The notes: generated from the sequence alone by a model not told the origin. A DNA stretch of 64,000 bases from Deinococcus yavapaiensis KR-236 (GCF_003217515.1 NZ_QJSX01000011.1:124001-188000), one strand, 5' to 3'; positions 49,635 through 58,311 are shown, counted from the stretch's first letter. Program-made: numbers and translations.

Positions 49635-50952
49635 GCGTGCCCCTCGCGCGTTCGCGAATGACGCGCGCGGCGTTCACGTCACGGTGCTCCCGCGCCCCAC
49701 AGCATACGCAACGCCCTTCGCGAGCCCAGTACTTCATGGCGCCGGGTGTGCCGCACGCTGCGCACGTCGTCGACGTGTCGCGCGGATCGACGAGTTCCAC
49801 GCGACCGCCGCGCGCGCGCACGAGGTCGGCGGCGTACCGCACGTACACCTTCGACCCGAGCGCGTCGGCCCACTCGGCGTACGGCGATTCCCGCCGGCGA
49901 AATCCAGCGTAATCCGTGTCCTCAATGGCGACCTCCTCGTGATCCAACAGCAACGACGTCGCCGCTTCGAAGGCGGGCCGCACGGTGCGAAACAGCACGG
50001 CGTCGCGCTTGAGGCGGGCGACGCGCTCGTCGTGCGTACGGCGGACGCCCGGCGCGCGCGGTACGGGCACGTCGAGCCGCAGCGCCGCGGGCAGCACGGT
50101 CGGAACGCGGCTCACGACGTGCTCGCCGGCGGTCGTCACGAGGTTGAGCATGCCCGGATCCACGCCGATCATGCCGGGGTGGCGCGGTTCGGGAACTTCG
50201 AGCACCTCGAACCCCCACGAGACGTGGTAGATCGGACCGCTCGGGGACGGCATGCGGCGCAACGTCGCGCGGTTCGCCCACGCGAGGCGCACGCCCCCCT
50301 CGGCCGTCGTCGCGGCCTCTTCGACGCGAGGCGGCTCGTACGGATGACGAGCGAGGTGCCGCAGCAACTCGACGTTCGCGTCGACGTCACCAGTCGTCAG
50401 GCGACGCTCCAAGTCGGCGCGCTCGTCTCGCAGGCGATCGAAGCTCTGAGCGCGCCACGCGCGCACGACACGGTCGGCAGCGACCGGCCAAACGTACGCC
50501 GCGGCGGGCACGAGGCCTTCGACGCCCAGCAACTCCACGGCATCGTCGAAGAGCGGCCGAGCGAGGTTCCCGACGTCGAGTGGTTCGTCGGGGTGTGCGC
50601 GCGGCAGGTCTCGCAAGCGCGCACCCGGTTCGAGAGCGCCGATCACCTGCCCGAACGCGCGCGCCACGCCGTCGATCACGTCGCTGCCCACGTCGTGGGT
50701 CCAGCCATGATGGCGCGCGAGATCACGCAACCACCCGCGGCGATTCGGCGGGTCGCGCAGAACGCAGGTCGTGGCGTCGGCGCGCTCCGCGTCGCGCAGC
50801 AGGGCGTCGAGGTCGAAGTCGGTGCGGTCGAGCGCCGCTCGCGCGCGAAGTGCTTGCCACGCGAGATCGGAAACCTCGAATTGACGATCGAGGTGAGGAA
50901 GTTGACTCGGGTGCGGCCGGAGGCGATGTCCGATGTACAGCGTGTATGACAA
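49615..50952 (-). CDS. TnpB-like RuvC-domain nuclease
   Basis: A 445-residue protein with a complete C-terminal TnpB/Cas12-type RuvC core: RuvC-I GVDPG (Asp265), RuvC-II VAIEDTD (Glu344), zinc ribbon C397xxC400 with C415/C417/C418, and RuvC-III HRDVNAARVI (Asp425). About 250 N-terminal residues are divergent from standard TnpB. TTG 50952 was chosen because GAAAGGAT lies a few bases upstream; earlier in-frame codons look non-coding. No TnpA, short palindromic IS200/IS605 ends or CRISPR array are visible. The stop overlaps the primase gene start, where a standard element would have its guide-RNA end. This may be a domesticated TnpB or a guide-RNA nuclease with a displaced RNA gene. Confidence 0.8.
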   Translation of the reverse strand: MSYTLYIGHRLRPHPSQLPHLDRQFEVSDLAWQALRARAALDRTDFDLDALLRDAERADATTCVLRDPPNRRGWLRDLARHHGWTHDVGSDVIDGVARAFGQVIGALEPGARLRDLPRAHPDEPLDVGNLARPLFDDAVELLGVEGLVPAAAYVWPVAADRVVRAWRAQSFDRLRDERADLERRLTTGDVDANVELLRHLARHPYEPPRVEEAATTAEGGVRLAWANRATLRRMPSPSGPIYHVSWGFEVLEVPEPRHPGMIGVDPGMLNLVTTAGEHVVSRVPTVLPAALRLDVPVPRAPGVRRTHDERVARLKRDAVLFRTVRPAFEAATSLLLDHEEVAIEDTDYAGFRRRESPYAEWADALGSKVYVRYAADLVRARGGRVELVDPRDTSTTCAACGTPGAMKYWAREGRCVCCGAREHRDVNAARVIRERARGTHAQRSR

Positions 50953-51306
50953 AAGGGATCCTTTCGAAGCGAACGTGGGAAGTCGAAGGTGTATTCGAGT
51001 CGACGAACGACACGAATCGTGTGGTCGTACGATCGTTCGCGCCGATTCGACCTCAAGGCTTTCTCGAATCGAACTCGGGTGGAAGTGCGGACGCGTCTTA
51101 GAGACGCTCGGGCAACATGGCGATCGACGGTGGGGCGCGACATGCACGCCAGGTGGTGCCCTCGCGGTCGACGAATCGGATGGTTTCGACACGATTTCTT
51201 TTCTAGGTTCTTGTCGGACTCGGGACTTCCTTCGGCTTTCCTCCTACCTTTCCTTCGGCGACCTCGAACGCTCCTCGGCCGTCGATCGAAAGTACGATGC
51301 TGAGAA
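50953..51306. other. divergent intergenic region, no gene seen
   Basis: This stretch separates the TnpB-like gene from the divergent HNH gene. Open frames are short and Arg/Ser-rich on both strands. It must carry promoters for both directions; TACGAT at 51295-51300, shortly before the HNH ATG, is a candidate -10 box. Confidence 0.6.
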
Positions 51307-52001
51307 ATGGCGCGAAATCCTACGTGGGCGAGAGACGAGATCATGTTGGCGTTGGAGTTGTACGTGCGTCATGGCCGCAGGTTGCTCGACGCACGTCACC
51401 CGGACGTCGTCGCGCTCAGCGAGTTGCTGCGTGCGCTCCCCGTCCATCCCCTGGAGGAGCGCGACGTGAGCTTCCGGAACCCCACGTGAAGATCGCGAAC
51501 TTGGCGTACTTCGACGAAGCGAACGGTGGAGGTGGTTTGCGTGGTGGAGGAAAGGGAGACCGAGTCGTGTGGGACACGTACGCGCATCGCTCAGAGGAGT
51601 TGAGACGCTTGACCGACGTCGTGCGCGGCGCCCGAGAGGACGTCCCGCCGCTCGTCGACGTCGACGAAGGCTTCCCCGAAGGCAGGATCGTCGAACGACT
51701 GCATAAAAGCCGCGAACGAAGCCGCACGCTGGTGCGTGCCAAGCTGGCGGACGTGAGTGCGAAGACCGGACGGTTGGCGTGCGAAGCGTGCGGCTTCGAC
51801 TTCGAAGCGACGTACGGCGATGCGGCGCGAGGAATGGCCGAATGTCATCATCGTGTGCCGTTGAGCGCGATCGGGCAGAGCAAGACGACGCTCGCGGACC
51901 TCGCGGTCGTATGCGCGAACTGCCATCGCTACTTGCACCGCGTTCGACCGATGCCCACCGTCGAGGAGTTGCGGTTGGCTCTCGCGTCGCACGGCACTTG
52001 A
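51307..52001 (+). pseudogene. HNH endonuclease, frameshifted
   Basis: The first frame (51307-51489) encodes MARNPTWARDEIMLALELYVRH and ALPVHPLEERDVSFRNP, the usual N-terminus of a family of HNH endonucleases. It stops at a TGA, and the continuation lies in the -1 frame from about 51483: HVKIANLAYFDEANGGGGL, GKGDRVVWDTYAH, then the HNH domain RLACEACGFDFEATYG, AECHHRVPLSAIG and LAVVCANCHRYLHRVRP. Both CxxC pairs and the HH are present, so only the frameshift (and perhaps a few missing codons) near 51,480 breaks it. A sequencing error or a programmed shift cannot be excluded. A TACGAT box lies shortly before the ATG. Confidence 0.8.
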
Positions 52002-52680
52002 TCGAGTTCGTCCGCATCGACTTTTCGCACAGCGAAGGTTCGAGACGCGAGTTGGACGCCCCCTTCCGGTTCGAGGTTCGGCCACCTCGGTCGCACTTCG
52101 AGGAGCCACCGAGCTCGTTCGAGCATCGAACGAGGTCGTGCCTGCCGGGCGGCGTACAGAACCGCGGTGGCGTGCCTGCTTGAGGAACTTGGTCGAGGCG
52201 GGCGTCGTGTGCGACCACAGGTGGAAGCGACACACTCGGAAAAGGTCCTCGCGGCATGCGACTCACGCAGCGCCGAACTCTTCTCGTGTCGTGCCGGGAA
52301 GAAATCGTCGACGCGCGACGGTGCGGAACCTGATCCAGCGAATCTTGGACGCGCCTCGAAACGAGAAAAGACGCTCGAATCGGCTAAAACACTTCTCGGA
52401 CGGCACGGTCGTCCAGGCGCACGTGAGCGCCGCCGACGCGAAAAGTCGGCGACGTCCTCGGTCTTACGTGAAGTCGCGTTCACGTGTCGCCGTTCGAGGA
52501 AGCCTGCCGTCTCGACGAGAACGAACGCCGACCACGTTACTCCTCGAGCGGCGCGACGCTTCGAAGGTTCGTGCGAACATCGATGCTCTTCTCTGTTCGG
52601 CGTCCAAGCGCGCGGAGGGTCCTCGCGTCAGGCGTCGGCCTGGAACACGTCCGCGCGCCTTTCGACCGAACGTCGAAGCT
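52002..52680. other. region without a recognisable gene
   Basis: Frames on both strands are open for up to about 220 codons because of high GC, but their translations are Arg/Ser-rich with no family features, ribosome binding sites or coding-like third-position bias. It may be decayed sequence downstream of the broken HNH gene. Confidence 0.5.
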
Positions 52681-53028
52681 TCACGAGGGCGAAAGAAGCT
52701 CGCCGCCGCGGTTCACGATCTCGCCGCGCCGAACGAACACGAAGTAGTCCTCGGCATCGCCGACCTCCGGCATGACCCCGAGCCAAAAGGTCGTTTCGCT
52801 CGTCGGTAGGCGCTCCTCCCCGTCCGTGAGGCCGACGTGGCGTCCTGTTCGCGTGCGCGCGATCAACATCAGGCACCCACCGCCCGTGTCGATCGCTTCG
52901 AAGTCGAGGTTCGCGGTGAGGTCACGCCAATCGCGGGCACCCACCTGGGTGGCGAGCGTGTCGAGGGTTTCGCCGTCGAGGGCGTGGGCGCGCTGCAGCA
53001 ATCGAGGCGCGAGGGTCGAAGAGGACAT
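52681..53028 (-). CDS. hypothetical protein
   Basis: A 115-residue acidic protein with a coding-like composition: helical N-terminus (LAPRLLQRAHALDGETLDTLATQVG), then strands (AIDTGGGCLMLIARTRTGRHVGLTDG, AEDYFVFVRRGEIVNRGGELL). No family is recognised. ATG 53028 is preceded by TATCGT and six bases, a leaderless-type promoter like many host genes. It stands alone between two apparently non-coding stretches. Confidence 0.6.
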   Translation of the reverse strand: MSSSTLAPRLLQRAHALDGETLDTLATQVGARDWRDLTANLDFEAIDTGGGCLMLIARTRTGRHVGLTDGEERLPTSETTFWLGVMPEVGDAEDYFVFVRRGEIVNRGGELLSPS

Positions 53029-53679
53029 GGATTTACGATACGTCGCGCGAACGCCGCTTGGGGCGGCACATGTCGGCCAGCCTCGACGCCTCGGCCTTCC
53101 ACGGAGAACGTCGTTCTTCGAGCGTCGTCTCCTCGTGCTCGCGGCAAGCGCCTATGGTCGAAGGCGGAGCGCTCCTTGCGAATTCAGACGCGTCGACCTC
53201 GCGAACTTGGTACCCCGGATTGGACGGTCGTCGGCGCACGTCGCCTTGACAGTCGCGTGAAAGACCGAGGTCGCGACTTGCACCACGTTCGGCCCATGCC
53301 TGCCGTCGGAGGGGCGCGATCGCGTGACACGACGATCGACGGAAGGCGTTCGCTCGTGACACCGGAATCCCTTCCAGTTCGACCGCGCGCACGCCATGCG
53401 CAAGCCGCGCCATCCTTCCTCTCCCCTCCCGTGTCCATGCCGAAGGTCGTTCGACGGCTAGCCCCCTGGGCCTCGAAGGTCGTGCATTTAGCGCACGGCT
53501 GTTCACACCACTCGTCGGCGATCGCCTTTGAACTCGCGCAATTCGAGCATGCCACAGCGCTTTTCGACCTCGACGAACGCATCGTGCGGCACAGCCGCCC
53601 TCTCGTCGAACCCCGTTCGCCCGGCCGGATCGTCGGTCGAGCGCCCGTCGTGGCGACGCGCGGCCGACGACCGACGATC
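53029..53679. other. region without an intact gene, containing an HNH-gene tail remnant
   Basis: No convincing open gene on either strand. On the plus strand near 53,270-53,315 a short stretch translates to RDLHHVRPMPAVGG, closely matching RYLHRVRPMPTVEE at the end of the HNH gene (about 51,927-51,970), with matching DNA over some 35 bases. It looks like the eroded end of a second HNH gene. Confidence 0.5.
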
Positions 53680-54414
53680 TCACCGTACGATCAGCACGAT
53701 CAGCACGATCAGCACGCCCACCGTACCCGACGCCAGCAGACTCGCGCGAAACGCGTCCGCGAAAGCGGCGGCTCGACGCTCGTGAACGAGCGCCACGAGC
53801 CGCCGCACCTCGATCAGTTGCGCGTGCACGTCCCCCGCCACCGACTCCAGTCGAGCGCCCGTCGCCAACGCGCGGGCGCTCACGTCGTCGATGCGCGACA
53901 CGCGCGCCGACATGCGGTCCACCTCGGCCGCGAAGCGATCCAGGCGCGCTTGAATGTCGCGCGCTTGCTGCACTTGCACGCCCGCGCCCTCCTGCAACCT
54001 TGAGACGAGATCCGAGAACTGCTGCTCGACGACGTCGAATTGCAGCACGATCTGCCGCAACTGCTCCTCGTTCGACACGTCCACCGCACGCGGCGCCGTC
54101 GGCGTAACCTCGTCGATCCACCCGTGCTGCGCGAGCACTCGCGCGATCGCCTCACGCTGCGTCACCGAGCGGTCCACCGCCGCGCGCCGCAACGCCACGT
54201 GCACCAACCCCACGAGCACCTCCGGCCACTGCCGCCCCCGCCCCGGCACGATCGACAACTTCGCGCCGAGCAGGTCCTCGACGTCCACACCAAGTTGCCG
54301 CACGCTCTCCGACCCGACCCCCAGTCGCGCGGCGACTTGCCCAGGCGACAGCATCAGGCCGTGCTCGCCGCGCAGCGCCGCCGCCACGTCCACGCGCTCG
54401 CCGTCCCCGCTCAC
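53680..54414 (-). CDS. HTH/coiled-coil protein with C-terminal membrane anchor
   Basis: A 244-residue protein of unknown family. N-terminal HTH-like segment LSPGQVAARLGVGSESVRQLG, a second helical block (VTQREAIARVLAQHGWIDEV), a long coiled coil (residues about 100-210, e.g. LRQIVLQFDVVEQQFSDLVSRLQ), and a single hydrophobic C-terminal segment LLASGTVGVLIVLIVLIVR encoded by GATCAGCAC repeats. GTG 54414 overlaps the stop of the upstream gene. A membrane-tethered DNA-binding or partition-type protein is a reasonable guess, not a claim. Confidence 0.65.
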   Translation of the reverse strand: MSGDGERVDVAAALRGEHGLMLSPGQVAARLGVGSESVRQLGVDVEDLLGAKLSIVPGRGRQWPEVLVGLVHVALRRAAVDRSVTQREAIARVLAQHGWIDEVTPTAPRAVDVSNEEQLRQIVLQFDVVEQQFSDLVSRLQEGAGVQVQQARDIQARLDRFAAEVDRMSARVSRIDDVSARALATGARLESVAGDVHAQLIEVRRLVALVHERRAAAFADAFRASLLASGTVGVLIVLIVLIVR

Positions 54415-55106
54415 GTCGACTGTCCTTTGCGGAGCCGGAGCCCCAAGCCAGCTTGGCTCGGCAGAGTGGGCCGCCAATCGACGACCATCACGCGCATGCG
54501 CTCGAAGGCAGCGCGCTCGAGGACGCGCGCGGCGACGCCGAAAATCGTGGCCGCGCGCGCTTCGGTCGACGCGCCCCAGATTTGACGGCGAGGCGCTTCG
54601 CCTCGCCGCGGCGGCACGGCGTACGTCGCGAGCTTCTCGGCAAGGACGCCGCGCGTGTGGCTGCCCGCGTCGTACTCGACCCAGACGTCTTCGTCGCCGT
54701 CGAGCCAGCGGGCGTCGGGGGTGGGCACGCGCCGAAACGTGCGCGCGTCCGCGTCGTAGCGTCCGCCGTGGTGCGCGCGCACCGTCCACGCGGACCACGG
54801 CGCACTCAGGCGCTCGCGCATCGCGGCCGTGCCCGCGAGTTGCCGCAAGGTGTGCGGCGCGTAGCGCGCGGTGCGCGCGTCGCGGCACGCGAACGTCGTG
54901 AGGACCGGGCGCGCGTTGCGGGTGAGGCCGACGTCGTGCGTCACGAGGTGGAGGCCGTGGGCGGTGGGGTTCGCGAGGAGGGCGTCGACTTCGTCCGTGT
55001 CGAGGTCGTGCGCGAGAGCCAAGTGCGGCACCGTGACAGCACGGTCGATCCACACGGTTCGGGCCAAGGGGCTGTTCGAGGCCGAGTTGGGGCACAGGAG
55101 GGGCAT
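54411..55106 (-). CDS. replication-relaxation-family-like protein
   Basis: A 231-residue protein. The segment VWVEYDAGSHTRGVLAEKLATYA followed by RRQIWGASTEARAATI resembles the conserved core of replication-relaxation proteins of Gram-positive and plasmid-like elements, including an acidic residue pair before the Lys. Its N-terminal half is compatible with a winged helix (LALAHDLDTDEVDALLAN). The start is uncertain: ATG 55106 has GGAGG only one base upstream, so a slightly later alternative start is possible. It overlaps the next gene by four bases (GTGA). Confidence 0.55.
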   Translation of the reverse strand: MPLLCPNSASNSPLARTVWIDRAVTVPHLALAHDLDTDEVDALLANPTAHGLHLVTHDVGLTRNARPVLTTFACRDARTARYAPHTLRQLAGTAAMRERLSAPWSAWTVRAHHGGRYDADARTFRRVPTPDARWLDGDEDVWVEYDAGSHTRGVLAEKLATYAVPPRRGEAPRRQIWGASTEARAATIFGVAARVLERAAFERMRVMVVDWRPTLPSQAGLGLRLRKGQST

Positions 55107-55190
55107 GCCTCCTTCTTCGCAGGTCGCTGTGCGCTCCGCAAGGGCGCGGGCGCAGTCATTCAACCCGTTTATCCCAGCGTGTGCACGAAG

Positions 55191-55222
55191 CGAGCGAGCG
55201 CGCCTTCGGGCGCGCTCGCTCG
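55191..55222 (-). terminator. strong hairpin after the helicase operon
   Basis: A 14-bp perfect stem (55191-55204 with 55209-55222) closed by TTCG (CGAA on the minus strand), seven bases beyond the stop of the gene at 55229. No T run follows, but the stem is strong enough to separate the helicase operon from the next gene pair. Confidence 0.55.
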
Positions 55223-55228
55223 TGAAGG

Positions 55229-55603
55229 TCAGCGTTGCAAGGCTCGCCAGACGTTCCACAACCTGCGTTCAGCGTCGGAGTTGCCGACGGCGTGCGAGGC
55301 GGCGGTGTGCACGACGTACTCGGAGACGTTCGTGACAAGGCCGCCCGGGGTGTTCAATCCGCCGGGCTGAAGCGAGCCTTGAGCCGCTTGACCGACGAGG
55401 CGAGCGAGCGGTCCGGGCAGGCGTGCGCCCACGCCGATCCGCACGGCGGCGGTCAGGACGTCCTTGTGTTCGGCGAGTTCGGCGAGGCGTTCGGGCGTGA
55501 GTTTGACGGACGCGCGGTAACGCAGCCGTCCGTCCGGCGCGAGGCCGAGCCGCACACCGTCAACCTCCAGCGATCGCAGCAACCGCACGAGGTCGGCGCT
55601 CAC
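55229..55603 (-). CDS. small TubC-docking-like protein
   Basis: A 124-residue protein. The first 55 residues, LVRLLRSLEVDGVRLGLAPDGRLRYRASVKLTPERLAELAEHK in part, resemble the TubC N-terminal docking fold that often accompanies primase/helicase proteins in mobile elements. The rest is helical with a Gly/Pro loop (PGGLNTPGGLV). GTG 55603 overlaps the helicase gene stop, so the two are coupled. A protein-docking role in the replication module is inferred. Confidence 0.6.
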   Translation of the reverse strand: MSADLVRLLRSLEVDGVRLGLAPDGRLRYRASVKLTPERLAELAEHKDVLTAAVRIGVGARLPGPLARLVGQAAQGSLQPGGLNTPGGLVTNVSEYVVHTAASHAVGNSDAERRLWNVWRALQR

Positions 55604-57774
55604 ACGTCCTCCTCGAACAACGTCGCGCGCGCGCTTCCGCTCGCGTCGACGTCGAGCTTTTCCGATTCGACTTTTTGCAGGAGCACGCGCGCGCCCGCCG
55701 CCGTTCGCGACAACTGACGGTACTCCACGCCGAGTTTCCGCAGCGCGGGCGCGGCGCGACTCACGGCGGCGGCGGCGGCCTTGGCGTGCTGCGGCCACGT
55801 CCGAGGTGTGGTCGCGCCGGGGTGCGTGGCGACGTAGCGGCGCGTGACGACGTCGAGCAGCTCGGCGTAGTTCCCGCTCCACGACTCGAGCTGCTCGACG
55901 AGCGAGCGAAGTGTCGAAGCGAACTCGTCTCCGTCCAGCAGACTGCTCGCAGTCGCCGCTTGCACGCCCGCGTACGTGGCCATGAACGTTCCTTCCGGCC
56001 ACGGCAAAGCGCGTTCGGCGGCGATCACGAGACGGCCGAAATCGGCCATGCGCGGAAGGCTTGGCGCTTGAATCGACGCTTGGTGACGCAGACCGACGGC
56101 GACCGCGTCGAGGAGCGCGCCGAGCAGCGACGCACGCGCGTCCTCGAATTCCGCGCGAACGACGCTTTCGGGGCGGCGCGCGTCGTCCGGAATGCGCCGC
56201 AAGGTGATGGAAATCGCACGGTCGGCGAGGTCCGCTTGACCCATCAGATCGGGAATGCCGTTCAAAATCGTGGGCCGACACGCCTCCAAAACCGTTTCGT
56301 CCGAAGTCGTGTGCAACGTGCGCGTGCCGAACACCCCACCCGTCGCGAGGCGGCACAACGCGTCCGACATCGGCAAGGAGACGGAGCTAGCGTTGTCGAT
56401 CGTGACGACGTGGTGGCTTTGCGCGGCGATGACTAGGTCTTGTTCCGTGCGCGGCGCGGAACGGGTGCGCGACGTGCGCGGGTCGACCAGGTCGCGCAAT
56501 TGCAACGTTAAGAATGATTTGCCGCTTCCTGCTTCGCCGCTGACCGCCAAGATCGGATACGGCCCGACCCCAGCGAGGACGCCGATCAGCCACGCGACGA
56601 TCAGCACGAGTTCGGCCGTGACTTCGTCGCCGAGGTTCAGGATCTTGCCGAGGTCCAAGACGTTGCCGCCGGGCGTCGGAAGTGGGAGGGGCGCGTATCC
56701 GGACGGGCGAAGGAACGCGACCGGGCACTCGTCCTCGCGAACGACAGTGTAGCCGTCCGCGTCGACGCGCACGACATGGCGGTCGTCGTCGCCGAGGTCG
56801 AGGTACGTGACGTTCTTGTCGTGCGCGACGCGGACGGCCACGACGCGTACCTTGCCTTCGGCCGCTGCTTTGGTGGCGAGGTGCAGCATCGCCTCGCGCG
56901 CGCTTTGTTGCGCAAGGGCGTTTCCTTCGGTGCGGTAGACGAGGTGACGCAACGCACGCTCCGCGCCCCCGCTGGGCAGCGGGTACGTTTCTCGGCGACC
57001 GCGAAATTCGATTTTGACGAAGCTGCGGTCGTGCACGTCGCCGAACACCTCGCCGCCATTTTCTTGGACGAGGCGGTCGACGAGGAGGCTGATCGACTCG
57101 CGAGTGGCTTTCGCAGGCTCCGCCGTCGGCTCGTTCGACGGCGTCGCCGTCGAGGTGGTGCTGTGGGACGGCGGGCGTTTGCGCGCGCACGCCGTCGACG
57201 GGCGAGGCGGCTGAGTCGTAGGGCGGTCCGCGCGAGCGAACAGACGAGCGTCGAGAACATCGCCGTATGGCCGAGGCTCCGCCGGGTACCGCGTCAACCG
57301 GTCGGTAGTGACGGGCAGAAGGGTGTCCGCGCCCGCGACGAGCCACGGGCCGTGTTCGACGAGGCCTTCGGGCACGTGCGGAGTGGTCAGCAGGGCGACG
57401 ACGTCACGTGGGTCGCGACCGACGTACGTGAGCGTATCGAGGCGTTCGAGAACTGCGCGGGCGTCGGCGTCGAGCTCCCCGGTCTCAGGGTTGCGCACGC
57501 CGCGACCAACGACGGCCACCACGTCCTCGCCGAGCTCGAAGGCGATGAAAATCAGAGGGCCGTGGCCGTCGGGGTGGATGCCGTAGCCGCGCGTGGCGTA
57601 CGCGGCGAGGTGAGTCTCATGGCGACGCAGTGGCCGGGCCGATTCGTCGAGCGGCGACACGAGCAGCGACGGGAGGGTGGTCGGGTCGGCGGACCACGAG
57701 ATGGTGGCCCACGTGGCGCGCTTGCTGAGTTCAGCGGTGATCGTGTCGTGATGATTTAAGGGCGTAGGCTGCAT
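55600..57774 (-). CDS. P-loop ATPase/helicase-like replication protein of the element
   Basis: A 724-residue protein. Residues about 1-200 are variable, ending in a Thr/Pro-rich linker. The C-terminal half carries Walker A VSGEAGSGKSFLTLQL (Lys about 419), a Walker B-like HHVVTIDNASSVSLPMSDALCRLATGG, and the sequence RPTILNGIPDLMGQADLADRAISITLRRI found in ATPases next to prim-pols in integrative elements. It is probably the replicative helicase or initiator of the excised form. ATG 57774 has AAAGGA upstream. Its stop overlaps the following TubC-like gene. Confidence 0.78.
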   Translation of the reverse strand: MQPTPLNHHDTITAELSKRATWATISWSADPTTLPSLLVSPLDESARPLRRHETHLAAYATRGYGIHPDGHGPLIFIAFELGEDVVAVVGRGVRNPETGELDADARAVLERLDTLTYVGRDPRDVVALLTTPHVPEGLVEHGPWLVAGADTLLPVTTDRLTRYPAEPRPYGDVLDARLFARADRPTTQPPRPSTACARKRPPSHSTTSTATPSNEPTAEPAKATRESISLLVDRLVQENGGEVFGDVHDRSFVKIEFRGRRETYPLPSGGAERALRHLVYRTEGNALAQQSAREAMLHLATKAAAEGKVRVVAVRVAHDKNVTYLDLGDDDRHVVRVDADGYTVVREDECPVAFLRPSGYAPLPLPTPGGNVLDLGKILNLGDEVTAELVLIVAWLIGVLAGVGPYPILAVSGEAGSGKSFLTLQLRDLVDPRTSRTRSAPRTEQDLVIAAQSHHVVTIDNASSVSLPMSDALCRLATGGVFGTRTLHTTSDETVLEACRPTILNGIPDLMGQADLADRAISITLRRIPDDARRPESVVRAEFEDARASLLGALLDAVAVGLRHQASIQAPSLPRMADFGRLVIAAERALPWPEGTFMATYAGVQAATASSLLDGDEFASTLRSLVEQLESWSGNYAELLDVVTRRYVATHPGATTPRTWPQHAKAAAAAVSRAAPALRKLGVEYRQLSRTAAGARVLLQKVESEKLDVDASGSARATLFEEDV

Positions 57775-57799
57775 TTTGACGATCCTTTCGAGCCGAGAG

Positions 57800-58003
57800 T
57801 CAGGAGCGGCGGCGGCGGGCGTTGCGGCGCGTGCGCAATTTGCAGAACTCGTCGAGCTGCGTTTGCGAGACGCGCACGGAGGCGCCGACGTAATAACTTC
57901 TGAGGCGGCCCGCGCGGATCCAGCGGTAGACCGTGTTTTCGTGGACGCTCAACATCTTCGCGACGCCGGCAACGGTGAGGTAGGTTTTCGTGGGGTCGAT
58001 CAT
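57800..58003 (-). CDS. excisionase/AlpA-like helix-turn-helix protein
   Basis: A 67-residue protein with a MerR/excisionase-type HTH: YLTVAGVAKMLSVHENTVYRWIRAGRLRSYYVG, followed by a basic tail. Such proteins bend att DNA for excision or regulate the integrase. CAGGAG lies five bases before ATG 58003. It lies upstream of the helicase gene by 25 bp on the same strand and downstream of the integrase, so it probably heads the replication transcript. Confidence 0.8.
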   Translation of the reverse strand: MIDPTKTYLTVAGVAKMLSVHENTVYRWIRAGRLRSYYVGASVRVSQTQLDEFCKLRTRRNARRRRS

Positions 58004-58216
58004 GGTGTCTCCTGGTGCTGCGTGGTGTCGCGCGATCGGGCCCGGTCGCTTGATTTCATTCCAGCACGAGGGTTTGCCGCGATTTTTCGCCAGACAAGAC
58101 AGTGGCCTTGATCACGATATTTGCCACATCCCGACATGGGGCCTTTTGGTAGACGCCTCCGATTCGAAATTCTTGACGAATGCGAGGCGTGGTCGGACGG
58201 ACAAGACAAATAGTGA

Positions 58217-58249
58217 TACATAACACATGTCTCAGCGATGTCTAGACAT
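58217..58249 (-). promoter_or_regulatory. candidate promoter with overlapping palindromic operator
   Basis: On the minus strand TAGACA (58244-58239) and TATGTA (58222-58217) are spaced 16 bp and point to the excisionase gene. The perfect palindrome ATGTCTAGACAT (58238-58249) overlaps the -35 box and an ATGTCT half-site lies 11 bp away at 58227. The stretch is unusually AT-rich for the island. A repressor site is inferred. Confidence 0.42.
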
Positions 58250-58260
58250 ATCGAATGACG

Positions 58261-58300
58261 AAGAGGCGGGCTTCGGCCGTCAGACCGAAGCCCGCCTCTT
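58261..58300 (-). terminator. terminator hairpin of the integrase gene
   Basis: A 16-bp perfect stem (58261-58276 with 58285-58300) and 8-nt loop, 11 bp beyond the integrase stop. Together with the promoter-like stretch it fills the 308-bp space between integrase and excisionase genes. Confidence 0.65.
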
Positions 58301-58311
58301 CGTTCCCGACG

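Noticed and set aside
49615..50952. Cas12 effector of a type V CRISPR system
   Set aside because: No repeat-spacer array or adaptation genes are in the window, and the size and zinc-ribbon arrangement fit TnpB better.
52138..52809. Possible 223-residue plus-strand gene
   Set aside because: Arg/Ser-rich translation without motifs, no ribosome binding site, and it overlaps a better minus-strand gene at 52681-53028.
53184..53582. Possible 132-residue minus-strand gene
   Set aside because: Low-complexity composition, no coding bias, and the same DNA on the plus strand holds an HNH-gene remnant.
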